From Adiantum capillus-veneris (Eukaryota; Streptophyta; Polypodiopsida; Polypodiales; Pteridaceae): 64,000 nt of DNA. A program made the position numbers and the translations under genes. Where the stretch lies: NCBI GenBank assembly GCA_014529385.2, contig CM043945.1, forward strand, positions 796,312 to 860,311. The letters are read 5' to 3'. The notes beneath the pieces are model-generated. The model ran no database searches. It was not told where the DNA came from and saw nothing but the letters and a program-made list of their open reading frames with translations. Every line of letters starts with the position of its first letter. The first letter of the stretch is position 1. This document shows positions 24,552 through 36,209 of the stretch, in pieces.

Positions 24552-24560
24552 AAAAAAAGA
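24005..24560. repeat. Low-complexity (CT)n, (CA)n and (GA)n block
   Basis: A patchwork of dinucleotide runs inside the CACTA element. A 102 bp unit beginning GAGGAGAGGAAGGAGAGCC is repeated in tandem at 24071 and 24173. Long Cys/Val, Leu/Ser and Arg/Glu ORFs on both strands are artefacts of the dinucleotides. Confidence 0.9.
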
Positions 24561-24569
24561 AGAAGAAGA

Positions 24570-24970
24570 GAGTCTTAACATCGTAGGAAAGTATCCCAAG
24601 AGACTTTAAAGATCTAGTCGACAGGAGTTGAACTCAAGACATGTTATTCATAAGAGAAATGGAATAACCAATTTATCACACTTCGGTGATAGAAAAGTTA
24701 TACCATTTTTCTCCTTTTTTTATTGGCGTGCACACACACCCGAGAAGAAGCTGAGAGTTTCATTTAACGTCATAGGAAACTAATTAAAGAGACCTAAAAA
24801 TGTAGCCAACGAGGAGTTGAAACCAAGACTTGTTATTCAAGAGGAAAATGGCATAACCAATCTACCACACTTGGGTGATAGAAAGGTTATACCATTTTTC
24901 TCTTTTTATTGGCACGCACACACACACACACACAAGAAGAAGAGAGTTTTAACGTCGTAGGAAACTATCC
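24570..24970 (-). repeat. Tandem tRNA-like (SINE-like) repeats
   Basis: Two full copies and one partial copy of a unit of about 190 bp. On the minus strand each full copy resembles a tRNA. An A-box-like TGGTAGATTGG is at 24857-24867 (second copy), a TTGAATAACAAG stretch could be an anticodon-arm relic, and a B-box-like sequence is at 24814-24824. The first copy has the exact B-box pattern GTTCAACTC near 24624-24633. Copies are separated by (CA)n. They may be a tRNA-derived SINE or a tRNA pseudogene amplified within the transposon. Confidence 0.55.
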
Positions 24971-24984
24971 CAAAAGATGTTAAA

Positions 24985-25185
24985 GATTAGCTTAGATGTA
25001 GACTTACGTTAAATTAGATTTAGGTTTATTTAAGTTAAATTAGATTAGATTTAGGTTTATGTTTAGTTAGATTTACGTTTGATTAGATTTAGGTTTATTT
25101 ACGTTAGATTTAGATTTACGTTATATAGATTAGATTTAGGTTTATATATGTTATATTAAATTAGATTTAGGTTATTTAATTAAGG
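24985..25185. repeat. Degenerate TTAGATTTAGGTTTA repeats
   Basis: About 200 bp of AT-rich repeats built on TTAGATTTAGG and TTTA(T/C)GTT phrases. It slightly resembles plant telomere units but has no perfect TTTAGGG run. Confidence 0.7.
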
Positions 25186-25768
25186 CTAGAAGAAATGGCG
25201 AGGAAATCGTTTAAGATAAGGTTAGAAGAAATGGCGAGAAAATGGTGAGAAAATTTCCTGCGCTCACAGCCACGACAGTCCATGCGGACCAGCAATTCCA
25301 CCTGCATGTTCGACTGCTGCTACCATACAATAAGCTGTCATGTTCAGCTAATGGAAGAGCAAATTGAGCATACACAGAAATTAGTGATGCCAGATGACGA
25401 TTTCAAGGGTCACACACACACACACACCACGCACATCCCGTCAAATCTAGAATAAGAATTAAGTGCCTTGAGCAGACATCAGCTACATTGCAAGAATGAC
25501 GTACCTGCATGCTACAAACAAAGATCTACTATGAAAAGATGTTAAGATGCTGTGAAATGCTACAGCTAGAGAAGAGGCAAAGGGGTTTTGTCCACTACAT
25601 GCAGTATCATGTAGACGTGGGTGTGTAGATTTCTTGTACCCACAAATATAGGCATTCACCAATAAAGACGAGATTATAACCCGGTGGTTCTGATCTCCGT
25701 GCATCTCTAGACCGAGGTGTGTGGGGATTGGACATGACTAGAGAATGTGAGGTAGTTTACAGTGTGAA

Positions 25769-25823
<55 letters not shown>

Positions 25824-25860
25824 AAGACAAAGAATGTCAATAGAAGATTAAATTTGTTTT
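25186..25860. other. CACTA 5' noncoding region with a (GA)n microsatellite
   Basis: No coding domain is supported here. A short (CA)n is near 25412 and a (GA)n run of about 50 bp is at 25772-25820. It precedes the first recognisable transposase exon. Confidence 0.5.
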
Positions 25861-25879
25861 CCAGGTTATAAGATGTGGG

Positions 25880-28800
25880 GCCGTCCAACCGAAACACCGA
25901 TCTCTCAACGAGGATCTTATGTCCTTGTAACCATTGCAAGCATGCTGTGCGACGGACAATACGCGTTTCTTTGTAGCATGTTCGCAAATTTGGCAAGTTC
26001 GATCCATCTATTATAGATCGAGTTGTTGCCAATTATAACTCATCGGACTCTGGCACTGGCCAACGGGCAGCAATCTTGCAACCCAATAGACGTGTTCGTA
26101 GGCGCTTTGGTCAATCAGCATATGTGAGGCCACAAGATGTAGCCTTTGACAGCTTGGGGGATGATCATGAAGACCACATTCCCAACGAGGCAATGTTTGA
26201 GCCCGAAATTGATGAAATGATCGAGACGATCATGGATTCAGAAAGGCTTGTCTATGATGATATGAAAAGTGAAGCCGATATGCCATTGTATAATGGAGCA
26301 CATGTGTCTAGATTGAACGCGCTCCTGGTTCTTCTCAACATGCAGACAAAGTTTGGATGGAGTGACACTAGCATCAAAACGCTTTTCAGGTGATCTATTA
26401 AAACTAATTTACTTTAATAAAACTCTAAATGTATAATGATCTGATAGAGTTTTACACAATTGTACCGTATTTTTATGTTGTGTAGATTTCTCAAAGAGCA
26501 CATACTACCGGTTGATAATGTGATGCCAGATTCTCGAGAGGAAGCAAGAAATATTTTGCGAAACTTGGGGATGGTGTACAATTCGATCCACGCTTGTCCT
26601 AATGACTGTATTCTTTTCAGAGGGGAATACATAGACCTGGAGAAGTGTCCGAAATGTGATTCCGAAAGATATCGAGTAGATCTCCACGGAACAAAAGTTC
26701 CACAAAAGGTTTTGCGACATTTTCCTCCGCTTCCTCGCATCAAGAATTTCTTGGAATGTAAGTCCATGGCCGCCCTAGCATCATTTCATGAGGAGAATAA
26801 ATCTTCGGATGGTGTGCTACGGATTCCTGTAGATTTTGCAGCCTGGAAACATATAGATGGAACATGGACGGATTTTGCCAGGGAAGCTCGAAATTTGCGC
26901 TTAGGCCTGGCTTTGGATGGTGTAAATCCATTTGGTCAAAGATCAACATCTTACAATGTATGGCCCGTTGTCATCGTCAACTACAACATTCCCCCGTGGT
27001 TGACTACGAAGAAGGGGCACCTATGGCTAAGCTTGATTGTGCCGGGGATTGGCATAGAGGTGGTGGATATGAGCCGACACACAGGTCGACGAAATGCTTT
27101 GATCAGAGGCATTCTAATGTGGACCATGCATGACTATCCAGGACTAATAGAATGCTCAGGTGATCTATTTACACTCCTCACTCAGACACTGTAAATCTTG
27201 CTTTTTCTCAAGTTGATCTATTATCATGTGTATACATGTAGGGCTTCAAACAAGCGGATACAAAGCATGTGTCACATGTGGACCTAAAATGAATGCACGT
27301 AGGGCGCCCTCACTGAAGAATAAAATCTACAAAGGTCATCAAGCGTATCTTCCAGAGAATCATGTGTTACGCGACGGCTTTTTGGGAAGAGAGCCACCAA
27401 GGATGTCTACACAAGCATGGTTAGAGCAGAAGGAGATGTGTGATGAAGGATTGTCCCCAGCGATGAAGAGACTATCTCTATGGTACGAGTTACCATACTA
27501 GCCCGGACTCATGATATATCACTTGCTTGATCGAATGCACATATTCAAGAATGTGGGTAATCTATTATGGGACCATCCGACCGGCATGAAAGATACTTTG
27601 GGAGCCAGAGTTGACCTTAGAAATGTGGATCGTATGGAGAAACATTGGCCGCAAACAGCTTCTGATGGATGAATAAAAGTCCCTAAAGCACCATGGATTT
27701 TCACAGGAGCCCAAGAACGCAAAGTGAAAGAGACCATTCGATCTTTGCAGACTCCCACTGGCATAATGCACTCGCTCCGAACGTGTTTTACTAAAGAAGG
27801 AAATCTTACCGGTTTAAAGTCACACGACTAGCATAAAATGTGTCAGGTATGTTCATAGTGGAGTATATCATAGTGAGAATTGTGTAACAAATTCGTGTGT
27901 GGACGTACTTTAATATCATTGTTGTCGGTAACACAATCTACAAACTTGCGAAGTTGGTATAATGGATCTCACAAAAGGAGATCAACTTAGACTCCATACC
28001 ATTCGCCAAACTAAACGCTGCGGAGGTTGTGTGTATGTTTGAGAAACATTTTCCTACTACCATGCTAACCATTCAGGTGCATCTTCTTGTTCACATAGTT
28101 GATGAGGTGGAAATAGCCGGCACAGTACATTCCAGATGGATGTTCTTTTTAGAACGTTTCATGAAAACGCTCAAGGGATATGTGCATCAGAAGGCACGTC
28201 CGGAGGGTAGCATGGCAGAAGGTTGGCTGTTATCAGAGTCCCTAGTGTACATTGGAGAGTGGCTACACAGATTTGATAAAGCCCGGGACACGCTATGGCG
28301 AACCATAGATGATGAGCGCATATCTGGAATTGTCATGTGCAATCTTGGTGTTGAGAAGAAGATGGCGGAAGATCTAGAGGCTAAAATCAACCGATTTTGC
28401 ATGCTTCACAATCCACTCATGCAGAAGTGGATCTCACAATATGAGGATGCAAAGAAAGAGTGACAAAGGGCAAGAATCGAGTGGAGATGGGGAAGACGAC
28501 CACCGATGCACTATCCGACGGGTCTGGAGAGCCTACCAACATTCATGAGCTTAGGATGGTTGCACAACCAACTGAAAAGCGCACAACAGTGCGGTGAAGA
28601 AGTGACTGAGGAAGAGTGGGAGTACTCTAGGGGTTGCGCGACCAAGGTAAGTTTGCAATGTACGACTAGTAACTTTCTAGATGTTTGAATGGCCACTCAT
28701 AATCTTTGTTGGTTGGAGTATAAGTCATACACAGCAGCATGGTGTAAAGGTCGACATTTTAGGGTGGAACGGATCGACAAAAAACGTTTTACTCAAGATT

Positions 28801-29467
28801 GTGGAGTCATGGCAAAATTTAAACAGTCTAGTCGACGACGGTCCTTTGATGCAGATCCTGTGGTGGCGGAACTCACTTACTTCGGCATGCTACAAGAGAT
28901 TTTGAGGATCAATTATAGAGGATTTTTTGTCGACTTGTTCGACGTGAAATGGTTGAAGATAATCATGGAGGGTCACAACGCTACTGTGCGTAGAGGAGAG
29001 TCTGGTTTTCTTGAGGTGGATTCAACTAAGAAATGGACTGACCTACGAGACACTTTCGTACTACCCGAGCATTGTGAACAAGTAAGTATGTAAATAGTTA
29101 ACCTTGTGTTTTAGAATTTATGCGCTTGAAAGCTCTCATGTAAGTTATGTAGCTCTGGCAGGTGATATTTCATCCCACAAAGTCTGCATCAAACTGGTGG
29201 TACGTCATAGAGGTAGCCCCTCGGAGTGCACGAACGTATGAAGGCTACCATGTGCCAATCACAATGGCATCAATGGAGGAGATCGGAGAAGATGCCCAGT
29301 CAGAAGCCGTGGAGGTGGTGCCAAACGAACATCAAGCTGCTACTCTCTATGGGGGGCATGCAGAGGATCTACAAAATGAAACAGAGGACATCTATTTAAA
29401 CGGAGAGCTCTATATAGATATAGGAAGTTATGCTGAGCTATGCGAGGATGAGAGAGAGATCTCTTAA
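25880..29467 (+). pseudogene. CACTA tnp2-type transposase gene (Transposase_21), multi-exon
   Basis: Domains occur in the order of plant En/Spm transposases. A Transpos_assoc segment (ILCPCNHCKHAVRRTIRVSL) is at about 25905-25965. The tnp2 core spans 26100-27830, with IHACPNDCILFRGEY, CPKCDSERY, VDFAAWKHIDG and ACVTCGPKM. DUF4218 is at 28029-28463 (FPTTMLTIQVHLLVHI, WMFFLERFMKTLKGYV). DUF4216 is at 28720-29220. In-frame introns are visible at 26390-26485 and 27160-27241, each with GT/AG ends that rejoin the reading frame (LFR-FLKE; CSG-LQTSG). Stops at about 27501, 27672 and 27830 break it. The protein would cut and paste the element by binding its ends. Confidence 0.88.
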
Positions 29468-29767
29468 AGCCATAAATATTGTATTTGAACAAGATGGCTC
29501 CGTTTTGTAAATTCAGAGTTATGCACTTGCCTCTTTCATCACTCAAGTTGAATAGAAGAAGAACGCTTTATGTTGCTGCTAGCCTTTGAACATTCCAAAG
29601 CTACAGGCAAATTCAAGTTCTTGTACGATTCTTTGGCTCTTTAAGTATTTGTGTCATTGCGTCATTGTATTTATATGCGTCATTGCGTCATTGTATTTAA
29701 TGGTCTTTGCGTCCACTCCAGGTATGTATTCTCTAGGTATGTTCTCAGTAGCAGAGACGAAGAGCAC

Positions 29768-29769
<2 letters not shown>

Positions 29770-29830
<61 letters not shown>
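29770..29830. repeat. (CT)n and (ATCT)n microsatellite
   Basis: Pure CT dinucleotides to about 29812, then CTAT/ATCT tetranucleotides. It lies between the two CACTA genes. Confidence 0.95.
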
Positions 29831-29831
<1 letters not shown>

Positions 29832-29894
29832 CTTGCCCATGTTTTCTACTCCATTCATTCAATATTAAGATTAAATGGTCGTGTGTTTAATGCA

Positions 29895-31205
29895 GGTATG
29901 GATGATGAGGAGTTTCTTTCTTCTTTGTCACCCCAGCAGAGACACTGGTACGTGGAGCGTCATCGCTCTGGCGCACCATCGCGCGTTCCTACTCCATCCG
30001 CATCTCCCTCTGTTTCAGAGTCCTCAGCATGCTCCGAAGCTTCGGTGTCGACAAGACGATCTTCACACTCGTCTAGGCACCGGCGCTCTATTGGTGGCGG
30101 TGGTGGTGGCGGTTGTTATGGGTGTGGCTCCACCGATGCTTCGACACCGCCTCGTGTTCCATGAGGCTCTTTACCCTCCCCTTCTTTGCCCGTCCTGACA
30201 CCAGCCACGGCATCGCCATCGACACCAGGTTTTGCGCGGTTGAGTGCCGTTCCCCACAGCTACGCCACTAGCTACTCCTCCAGGAGTCACTCCAGTGGAC
30301 ACTCCTCGCTTTGGGGCTCAGACTCTAGTGGAGACACCTGGCGTCCGTACCCCCGTTGACACGCTGCTAGAGACCCCTGTCGAGACAACTAGGTTCACGC
30401 GTCAGCGGCGAGAGAGCTTGCCTTACTCCGTCGACTTCAGCGGCGGCATCATCTTGGATGATGACGGCAAGAAGGTGATTTCGCGCATGAGCGGTCTTTG
30501 CTCTCAGGTGTTTAGACACTACATACTAAACACCTAGAGTGAAGTACCAAATGAATTAAAAGACAGAGTCATCAGCATGCTTCATGAGGAGTTTCCCGTT
30601 CCAACACGGGATGACCGCTTCAATGAAGATTGAATGAAGGTTCGAATGTGCAAATACTGCAAGAATAAGCATTCCGAAGTGCAAAAATCAATCAAGCATG
30701 GATGGAATAGACCAGATTGGCTGGCCAAAGAAGATTGGAAGCATGCGAAGAAAGAAGCGCGCGAGAATCCCGACAAGTGGAAGCAACAAAAGGAGGCAGC
30801 CAGAGCGCGAGTAGAGGCAGGGAGCTCGCACCACTTGGGGAGCGGCGGGTGGACATCATTTGAGGCCGATTTTGTAAGTGTTTTTGCATCTATGTTAGAT
30901 AGTTTAGGGTTTATGGGATTTGAAATTCTAACCTAATGGATTCTTTGTATGTTTTGATAGTGGTCGTTTACAGGACGTTATCCCACTTAGTACGAGCGTG
31001 AGTACGCAGGCAGGAAGGGATTAAACGCCCTTTATAGACATCCTGACTTCTCGCGGCGGCATGGTTAGTATTAGGGTTTATTATTTTCTATTTATTGTAT
31101 TGTTTTATAAATGTCGCTCGCTATATGTTTATACTTACAATGGGCTATCTTATTGTTTTTTTTTTGCAGAATCCGACAGATACGCCGCTTGGACGTGATG
31201 AGACG
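29895..31205 (+). pseudogene. CACTA second gene, TnpA-like plant transposase protein
   Basis: The first exon begins MDDEEFLSSLSPQQRHWYVE, followed by a Ser/Pro/Gly-rich region whose frame shifts near 30160-30240. The conserved part is at 30400-31210: FSGGIILDDDGKKVISRM, ELKDRVISMLHEEFPVP, CKYCKNKHSEVQKSIKHGW, PDWLAKEDWKHAKKEA and, after an intron ending at about 30960, WSFTGRYPT*YEREYAGRKG. This resembles plant Ptta/En-Spm second-gene proteins, which bind the subterminal repeats. Stops in conserved positions (about 30535, 30632 and 30990) mark it as decayed. Confidence 0.7.
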
Positions 31206-31619
31206 TCTGATTAGACGACGTCAGTTTAGCCATAGCTAGATAGCATTAGTTTCTTTTTGTCCTAACTTATGTATCATGAGACCATGTAACTATGTATTTT
31301 TGAAAACCATGTATATTTTTTAAATAATGACAATTGTTTGTAACTATTACATTTGCAATGATTAACAATCAAGTGATTTTGTTGCTGTGTACAATTGTCA
31401 TTTATTTACTTCCATCAATTCACGCTTTTCATTTTTGTATCTTTATTTTGCAAACAATACGTACTATGGATGATGGAGTTAATGATTATATTGTGTTGTG
31501 GGTGACTAGTTTGGGTCTATATTTACCTTTGCAGTTTTTCTCAAAGGTAAATAGACCAATGAAACATTCAATATGGTTGATGGGTGGCATGGCATTCAAT
31601 GCCCTGCCCCCAAAAAAAA

Positions 31620-31850
31620 ATTATATCGGGCGTCGCTATATTAGACTCTGCAGCGTCGCTATAAGCGTCGCTATCTATGGCCTTGCAGCGTCGCTATAAG
31701 CGTCACTATATAGCGACGCTTATAGCGACTGCGATAGCGACTACTATAGCGACGTTCCCGTATCGACGCTAATAGCGAGGCTTTTAGCGACGTCGGGGGT
31801 TTTAAAAACCCAGTGTATTTCCATCGCTATAAGCGTCACAAGAGCACACA
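31620..31850. repeat. Right subterminal TAGCGACG repeats of the CACTA element
   Basis: More than ten direct and inverted copies of GTCGCTAT/TAGCGACG are packed into 230 bp, including the repeated GCAGCGTCGCTATAAGCGTC. They are expected binding sites for the element's own second protein. Confidence 0.88.
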
Positions 31851-32374
31851 ACCTCTTGTAGTGTACAATGCTTATAACCAATTTGTACCAAAAAATGTTA
31901 ATTTTGGTAGAAAAGTTAATAATGGTGAATTTTTGAAGTTTTGATATCTTGCCATCATACTACATGATGTGTTAAGACCACTAGCCAATTTTGAACCAAT
32001 TTGGAGCTCAAAATCTCAAATCTTCTTTATATCTACTGTTTCAGAGACCTAAAGCCAAAATCTGCTCCCATTTTCACCCTATGCATCCAAATGAGCCCAT
32101 ATTTCACTCAGAGTATGTATTTGGTATATAATTCAAGCCTATGAAGTCAAGTTTGTAAAAAGTTGAAAAAAATACTTAAACGGTTATTCACTTTGGTTGT
32201 AAAAATTTGTTTTGACTTTACAATTTTGTTCATTGCATGTTTTTATGCATCTATGCGTGTTCAAAAATTGATTTGAAGCAAATTGGACCAAAATTGTCAA
32301 CATTTTAGACTAAAGGACATTTCAGAGAAAATTTCAACAAATCTGCTAACTTTGATAATCTATTCAATGAACAG

Positions 32375-33930
32375 GAGCCATGCAAGCAGCAAAGTGGGCC
32401 AAGAAAAAGCTCAACCAGAAGTAAAATTTATAGGAACTACCCGCATATCAAATGGATCGAGATTCAGTCAAAGCAGCCAAGGAAGCTTATCTCTCCAAAG
32501 AACAGCTAGAAGAGCATCACGCCACAGTCTTCACCGACAGATTCAAGAGTGAGGAGGGACATCAGGTGAGGTTGCATCTCTTATCAAAGTAAGTATATGA
32601 TGTTTCCACGAAGCCTGAGACCAAAAAAGCCAACCGCAGGCTTGGACTTAGAGATTTCTATGAACAGGAGCCTTGTGGAGTGGATTTCCAAAAAGTTTAT
32701 GAGCTTCTATCCGCGATCACAGAAGAGGGAACTGCTCAAATTTCTGACACGCAGGAAATAAAGTCAAAATGGTAATAACCAAATACATAGTGGTAGAAGC
32801 ACTCAAACTACCCACAGAAGGAATGACCATGAGGGCAAGGGACAAGAAAACGGCAGGTACATTCACCAAGGAAACCGCCGCGGCCACTTTTGCAGATTTA
32901 ATTCACAAGCAAGTGGAAGAACCAGCTAGGTTATACCATCAACGCTTCCACTTCTTGGCAAAAAGGCCACCAAGGTACACCACGCCAATCACGCGGTTGC
33001 CACCACTTTCAGACAAGTTCTCAAGTTAGCGACTAGGCAACCAGTGGACCACGCCCAGTACGTCCTGACCACTCTGAAGGGCACCAAGAAAGAAGAGAAG
33101 ATCACTTATTTGGGTGCTCCAGAAGTCTTGACAAGGATTGTGTACCATGCCATCGGCATGGCCGACAACCTACCGCCTATCCCAGACCAAAACACATGGA
33201 TATTGGTAGCACAACCATCTCCTAGAGCTATAAGGTCAACAAAGAGATCTTATAAATCACATGAAGAATCGACTGAAAGATCACCGAAAAGGCACAACAG
33301 CAAGAGCTCCGATAATAAGGAAAAGAGGGCAAAAAGAGAGGAGATGAAGAGAAAAGTTGTGGCCGCCCACCAAGAAGAGCCCGTGCAGAAACAAGCTCAT
33401 TTTGAAAGAGAAAAACATGCCTACCAGCACAATTGACAAGCACAAGGGAAGGACCCAGAGAAATTAGTGCCTAGTGGACTTAAGGGCCCAAGGACAAAAC
33501 ATCACACGAGAAAAGAGGTTGAAGATCTGAGAGAGTCTTTGGAAAAAATGTACCAAGAAGCAGAAGCCCTCAAGCTGAAAGAAGCCCAAGAAGAGGCAAG
33601 GAAAGCAATAGAGGTGGAGGAATAGAGACAAGCCGAGGAAACGGCAAGGGAAGAAGCACGCGAACAAGGTTGCCAGTCTCCCCGACCCACTTCACCGTCT
33701 ACTGAACAACAAGAAAATCCTATGCCAAGCCCACCACCACCACCTGCAGGTAAAGACACCGCAAAAGAGCCAACTAAAGAAGTTGAGCCCGAGAAAGAGA
33801 AAGCCACAGAATCTGAGTCCACCAAAGAGACAGAATTTTCACAAGAGGCTAACCACCAAGAGCACCAAAAAGAGAAAGAACCACATCAAAAACAAGAAAA
33901 AGAAGCCGAGGGCCTCCTCGGCTTTGCTTC
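32375..33930 (+). pseudogene. Element B ORFX, N-terminal part (unknown family)
   Basis: Exon 2 starts after the acceptor AACAG at 32374. Joined to the mini-exon it reads MRGAMQAAKWAKKK, parallel to MRGSMAASKSPAKRK in element C. Conserved blocks shared with C are VFTDRF..EEGHQ, VITKYIVVEALKLPTEGMT (C: IITERVVAHALDLSNEGDS), FHFLAKRPPRYTTP (C: FHMCTKRPQKYKMP) and KITYLGAPEVLTRIVYHAIG. A Lys/Arg-rich and then a Glu-rich region follows. Frame changes and stops are frequent (for example near 32417 and 33028). A LINE interrupts it; it continues at 38822. No family is recognised. Confidence 0.7.
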
Positions 33931-34010
33931 ATTTTTTGGGGCGATGTCTCCTGCACCTGATTGCAGCGTCCATCCATCGCCCTCTTCTTACGACACAACA
34001 ATAGACACAA

Positions 34011-34610
34011 ATGGAGGCTCCAGATTCTCCACAGAGGGACTCGCCAAAAGCCCCCTCGCTCGACCCCGCTGAGCCCACCATTCGACTTGCTCTCTCGCCG
34101 ACAGAGCAAGTGAGCCTTGCCGCAGAGGTAGATCGATTGCAGGCGACTTCGGTCATCTGCAAGATTCTCGGCACCAGACCTAGTAGAGGAGAGCTGCGAG
34201 ACCTTCTCCGGGCCCGCCTTCTCGCACAGGTGGGCAAGATCTTGGATGTCCAGATTCTCGGACAGGGGTACTATCAGATCAAGTTTGAGACCTCCGAGAT
34301 GGCGTCCAAGGTCATAGCTATGAGTCCACTGGCCATCCGAGCATCATGCGCCCACTTTCAACAGTGGCGACATGGTTTTGACCCGACTTTGGATGTTCTA
34401 GTAGAGGAGGTAGACATCTCCATCTCAGTCTGCTTTCCGGGTTTACGGAGGGAGTACCTACCACTTCTTTCTAGGATTGTCTTCGCCATCGGGACTGTCT
34501 TGGAGACACCTCGTACGGCAGCATCAGTAGCTGCCAAGGTGGCTGGCATCCCCTCAATTCGAGTTTTGGTCAAAGATACCCACACGCTCCCGAAGGTCAT
34601 CCTTCTGCCT
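34011..34610 (+). pseudogene. LINE ORF1 (DUF4283-like nucleic-acid binding protein)
   Basis: The open frame of about 200 codons has ILGTRPSRGELRDLLRARL, YYQIKFETSEMASKVIAMSP and WRHGFDPTLDVLVEEVDISI, the pattern of plant LINE ORF1 proteins with a DUF4283 RNA-binding fold. The last codons (after about 34610) come from the inverted RT segment. No CCHC knuckle is visible before the break, so the C-terminus has been lost. It would coat the LINE RNA. Confidence 0.7.
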
Positions 34611-36205
34611 TCCTTGACAAAACCTATCTGAGTCCCATGTATAAGGCTCTCCTAAAGTGGCTGAATCCTCAAACTCAGAGCCTTGGCAAGAATTTTGTAG
34701 GCTGAGTTGAGGATGGTGATAGGGTGCCACTATCGAATCTCATCCAAGGAGCCACCCTCCTTTGGAATGAGGTAAATCAGGCCCTCACTCATGCTATCAG
34801 GCATCACTCCTGTGTGCAAAATGTACTGAAAGGCACTACAAAGATATGGGCCAAGCAGGTCCCAATACTCCAAGAAAAAGCTGGGAGTCAACCCATCCTC
34901 ACCTAGACAGCTACCACGAGGGAGGGCCCTAAGAGCCGTGTGCAGCACCTCAAGCTAAAGTGGCATCTCTAGCCTCTGGCGCATCTCCTCTATCACAAGA
35001 CAAGGCATCTGTGCCCAGACTTGCTCCTTGCATGCATCCTGCCACTCTGACTAGGGCTATGACTAGGGCTCAACCGACAGTAACTCACGGTAAAAGTTAA
35101 TAGCAACTGCACGCATATCCTTGGGCTCACAAGCAATTGACCCATTGGGTCTCCTCAATTGCTTGACCTTGGCATGCGAGTGCCGAGGTCCCACTTTTTC
35201 AAAAAAAGCATCTGTCACTCTGTTACCCACCTGAGTCCACTGAGATGTCTGTCGGTGAAAGGCAAACTCATGACGCCTCTCCTCTGTGCTAGCAAGCTCC
35301 TGTGAAGCCTGCTCTAACTGCTCCTCCAACCATGGACTGTCTGGATGCTGCTCCTGCATATTCTGTAGTGAAGCAATGCCTCGTCTGAGATGCTCCTCCT
35401 CCTCTCTCGCTGCAGCCCGGCGAGCCAAAGACTCCTGGAGAAAAAAGTGGCTAAGCTGATCTAGGCCTAAGGCCACTCTGTCTGCAGGTGGAACTTGGCT
35501 GTCCATGCCCTCTATCCAGAGAGCCTCTACCCTCTCTTTGAGTGCTGAGTCCAACAAGACCTGCTCTGGGATGCGAAGCATCCTGCTCCCACCCCTCTGC
35601 CTGTCTGCCACTGTGAGGATCACTGGTGCATGGTCCGAGAAGGATGTCCCTGCCAGGATGCCCACTAATCCTCCCAAGTCACTGAAGTGGTCATTAGTGT
35701 AGAAACGATCTATCCGCGATAGATTCACTCCTCCCACTCTTCGGTCCTATCTAGAGAAGGAAAGACTGGCTGGAGGCTTCGGAAAGCCAGAGTGCTGCCA
35801 TGTATCCAATACCCTCAAAGTCATACACAACCTCTCCCAAGATGCTAACTTGACTCCATGCACAGTAGCATGGCTGCCTCCAATCCTATCAGAAGGGTCC
35901 TCCAACATGTTGAAGTCCCCTCCTACACACCAATGGTTGGCCTACGGCAAAGACTCAACAATCTGTGACCAAAACTCTGCACGAGCACTCGCTACATTGG
36001 GCGCATAGATGTTCAGGAAGCCCACAAGGTCTCCCTGAACCTGAATAGTAATCCACTCGGCCCTGCCTGGCACAATAATCCCTCTGCCCACAATGGCTTG
36101 CTGCAATGAATCCGCAATAGTCACACATACCCCACCTTGGATGCCTCCAGGTCCAAAAGTAGCTGACCGAAACGTATCATATCGTCCACGCAAAATCTTC
36201 TTCAC
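34610..36205 (-). pseudogene. LINE endonuclease and RT N-terminal segment, inverted
   Basis: Minus-strand frames give an exonuclease-endonuclease-phosphatase domain: TFGPGGIQGGVCVTIADSL, FLNIYAPN, RIDRFYTNDHF and the catalytic SFSDHAPV motif near 35640. The linker and RT fingers follow (KVGPRHSHAKVKQLRRPNGS, LPRGSCLGEDGLTPSFF, LIPKEGG, HPITILNSAYKILAKALS). It belongs upstream of the RT palm at 36225, but it lies in the opposite direction. About 20 residues are missing at the palm junction. Confidence 0.85.
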
Positions 36206-36209
36206 TTTC

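Larger units (their letters stand above)
23843..31866 (+). mobile_element. Complete En/Spm (CACTA) DNA transposon, 8018 bp
   Basis: The element runs from CACTACAAG at 23846 to CTTGTAGTG ending at 31863, with perfect 9 bp terminal inverted repeats and a 3 bp TAC target duplication on both sides (23843-23845 and 31864-31866). Subterminal regions carry many copies of TAGCGACG in both orientations. It encodes both expected genes on the plus strand, a tnp2-type transposase and a TnpA-like protein. It lies inside the intron of element B's downstream gene. Both genes carry stops, so it is probably no longer autonomous. Confidence 0.92.

Noticed and set aside
23927-24600. Cys/Val- and Leu/Ser-rich ORFs of up to 206 codons
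   Set aside because: They are translations of (CA)n, (CT)n and (GA)n runs; the same region is open in several frames at once.
24814-24867. Functional tRNA gene
   Set aside because: A- and B-box-like motifs are present, but no acceptor stem or full cloverleaf can be drawn and the unit is repeated in low-complexity DNA.
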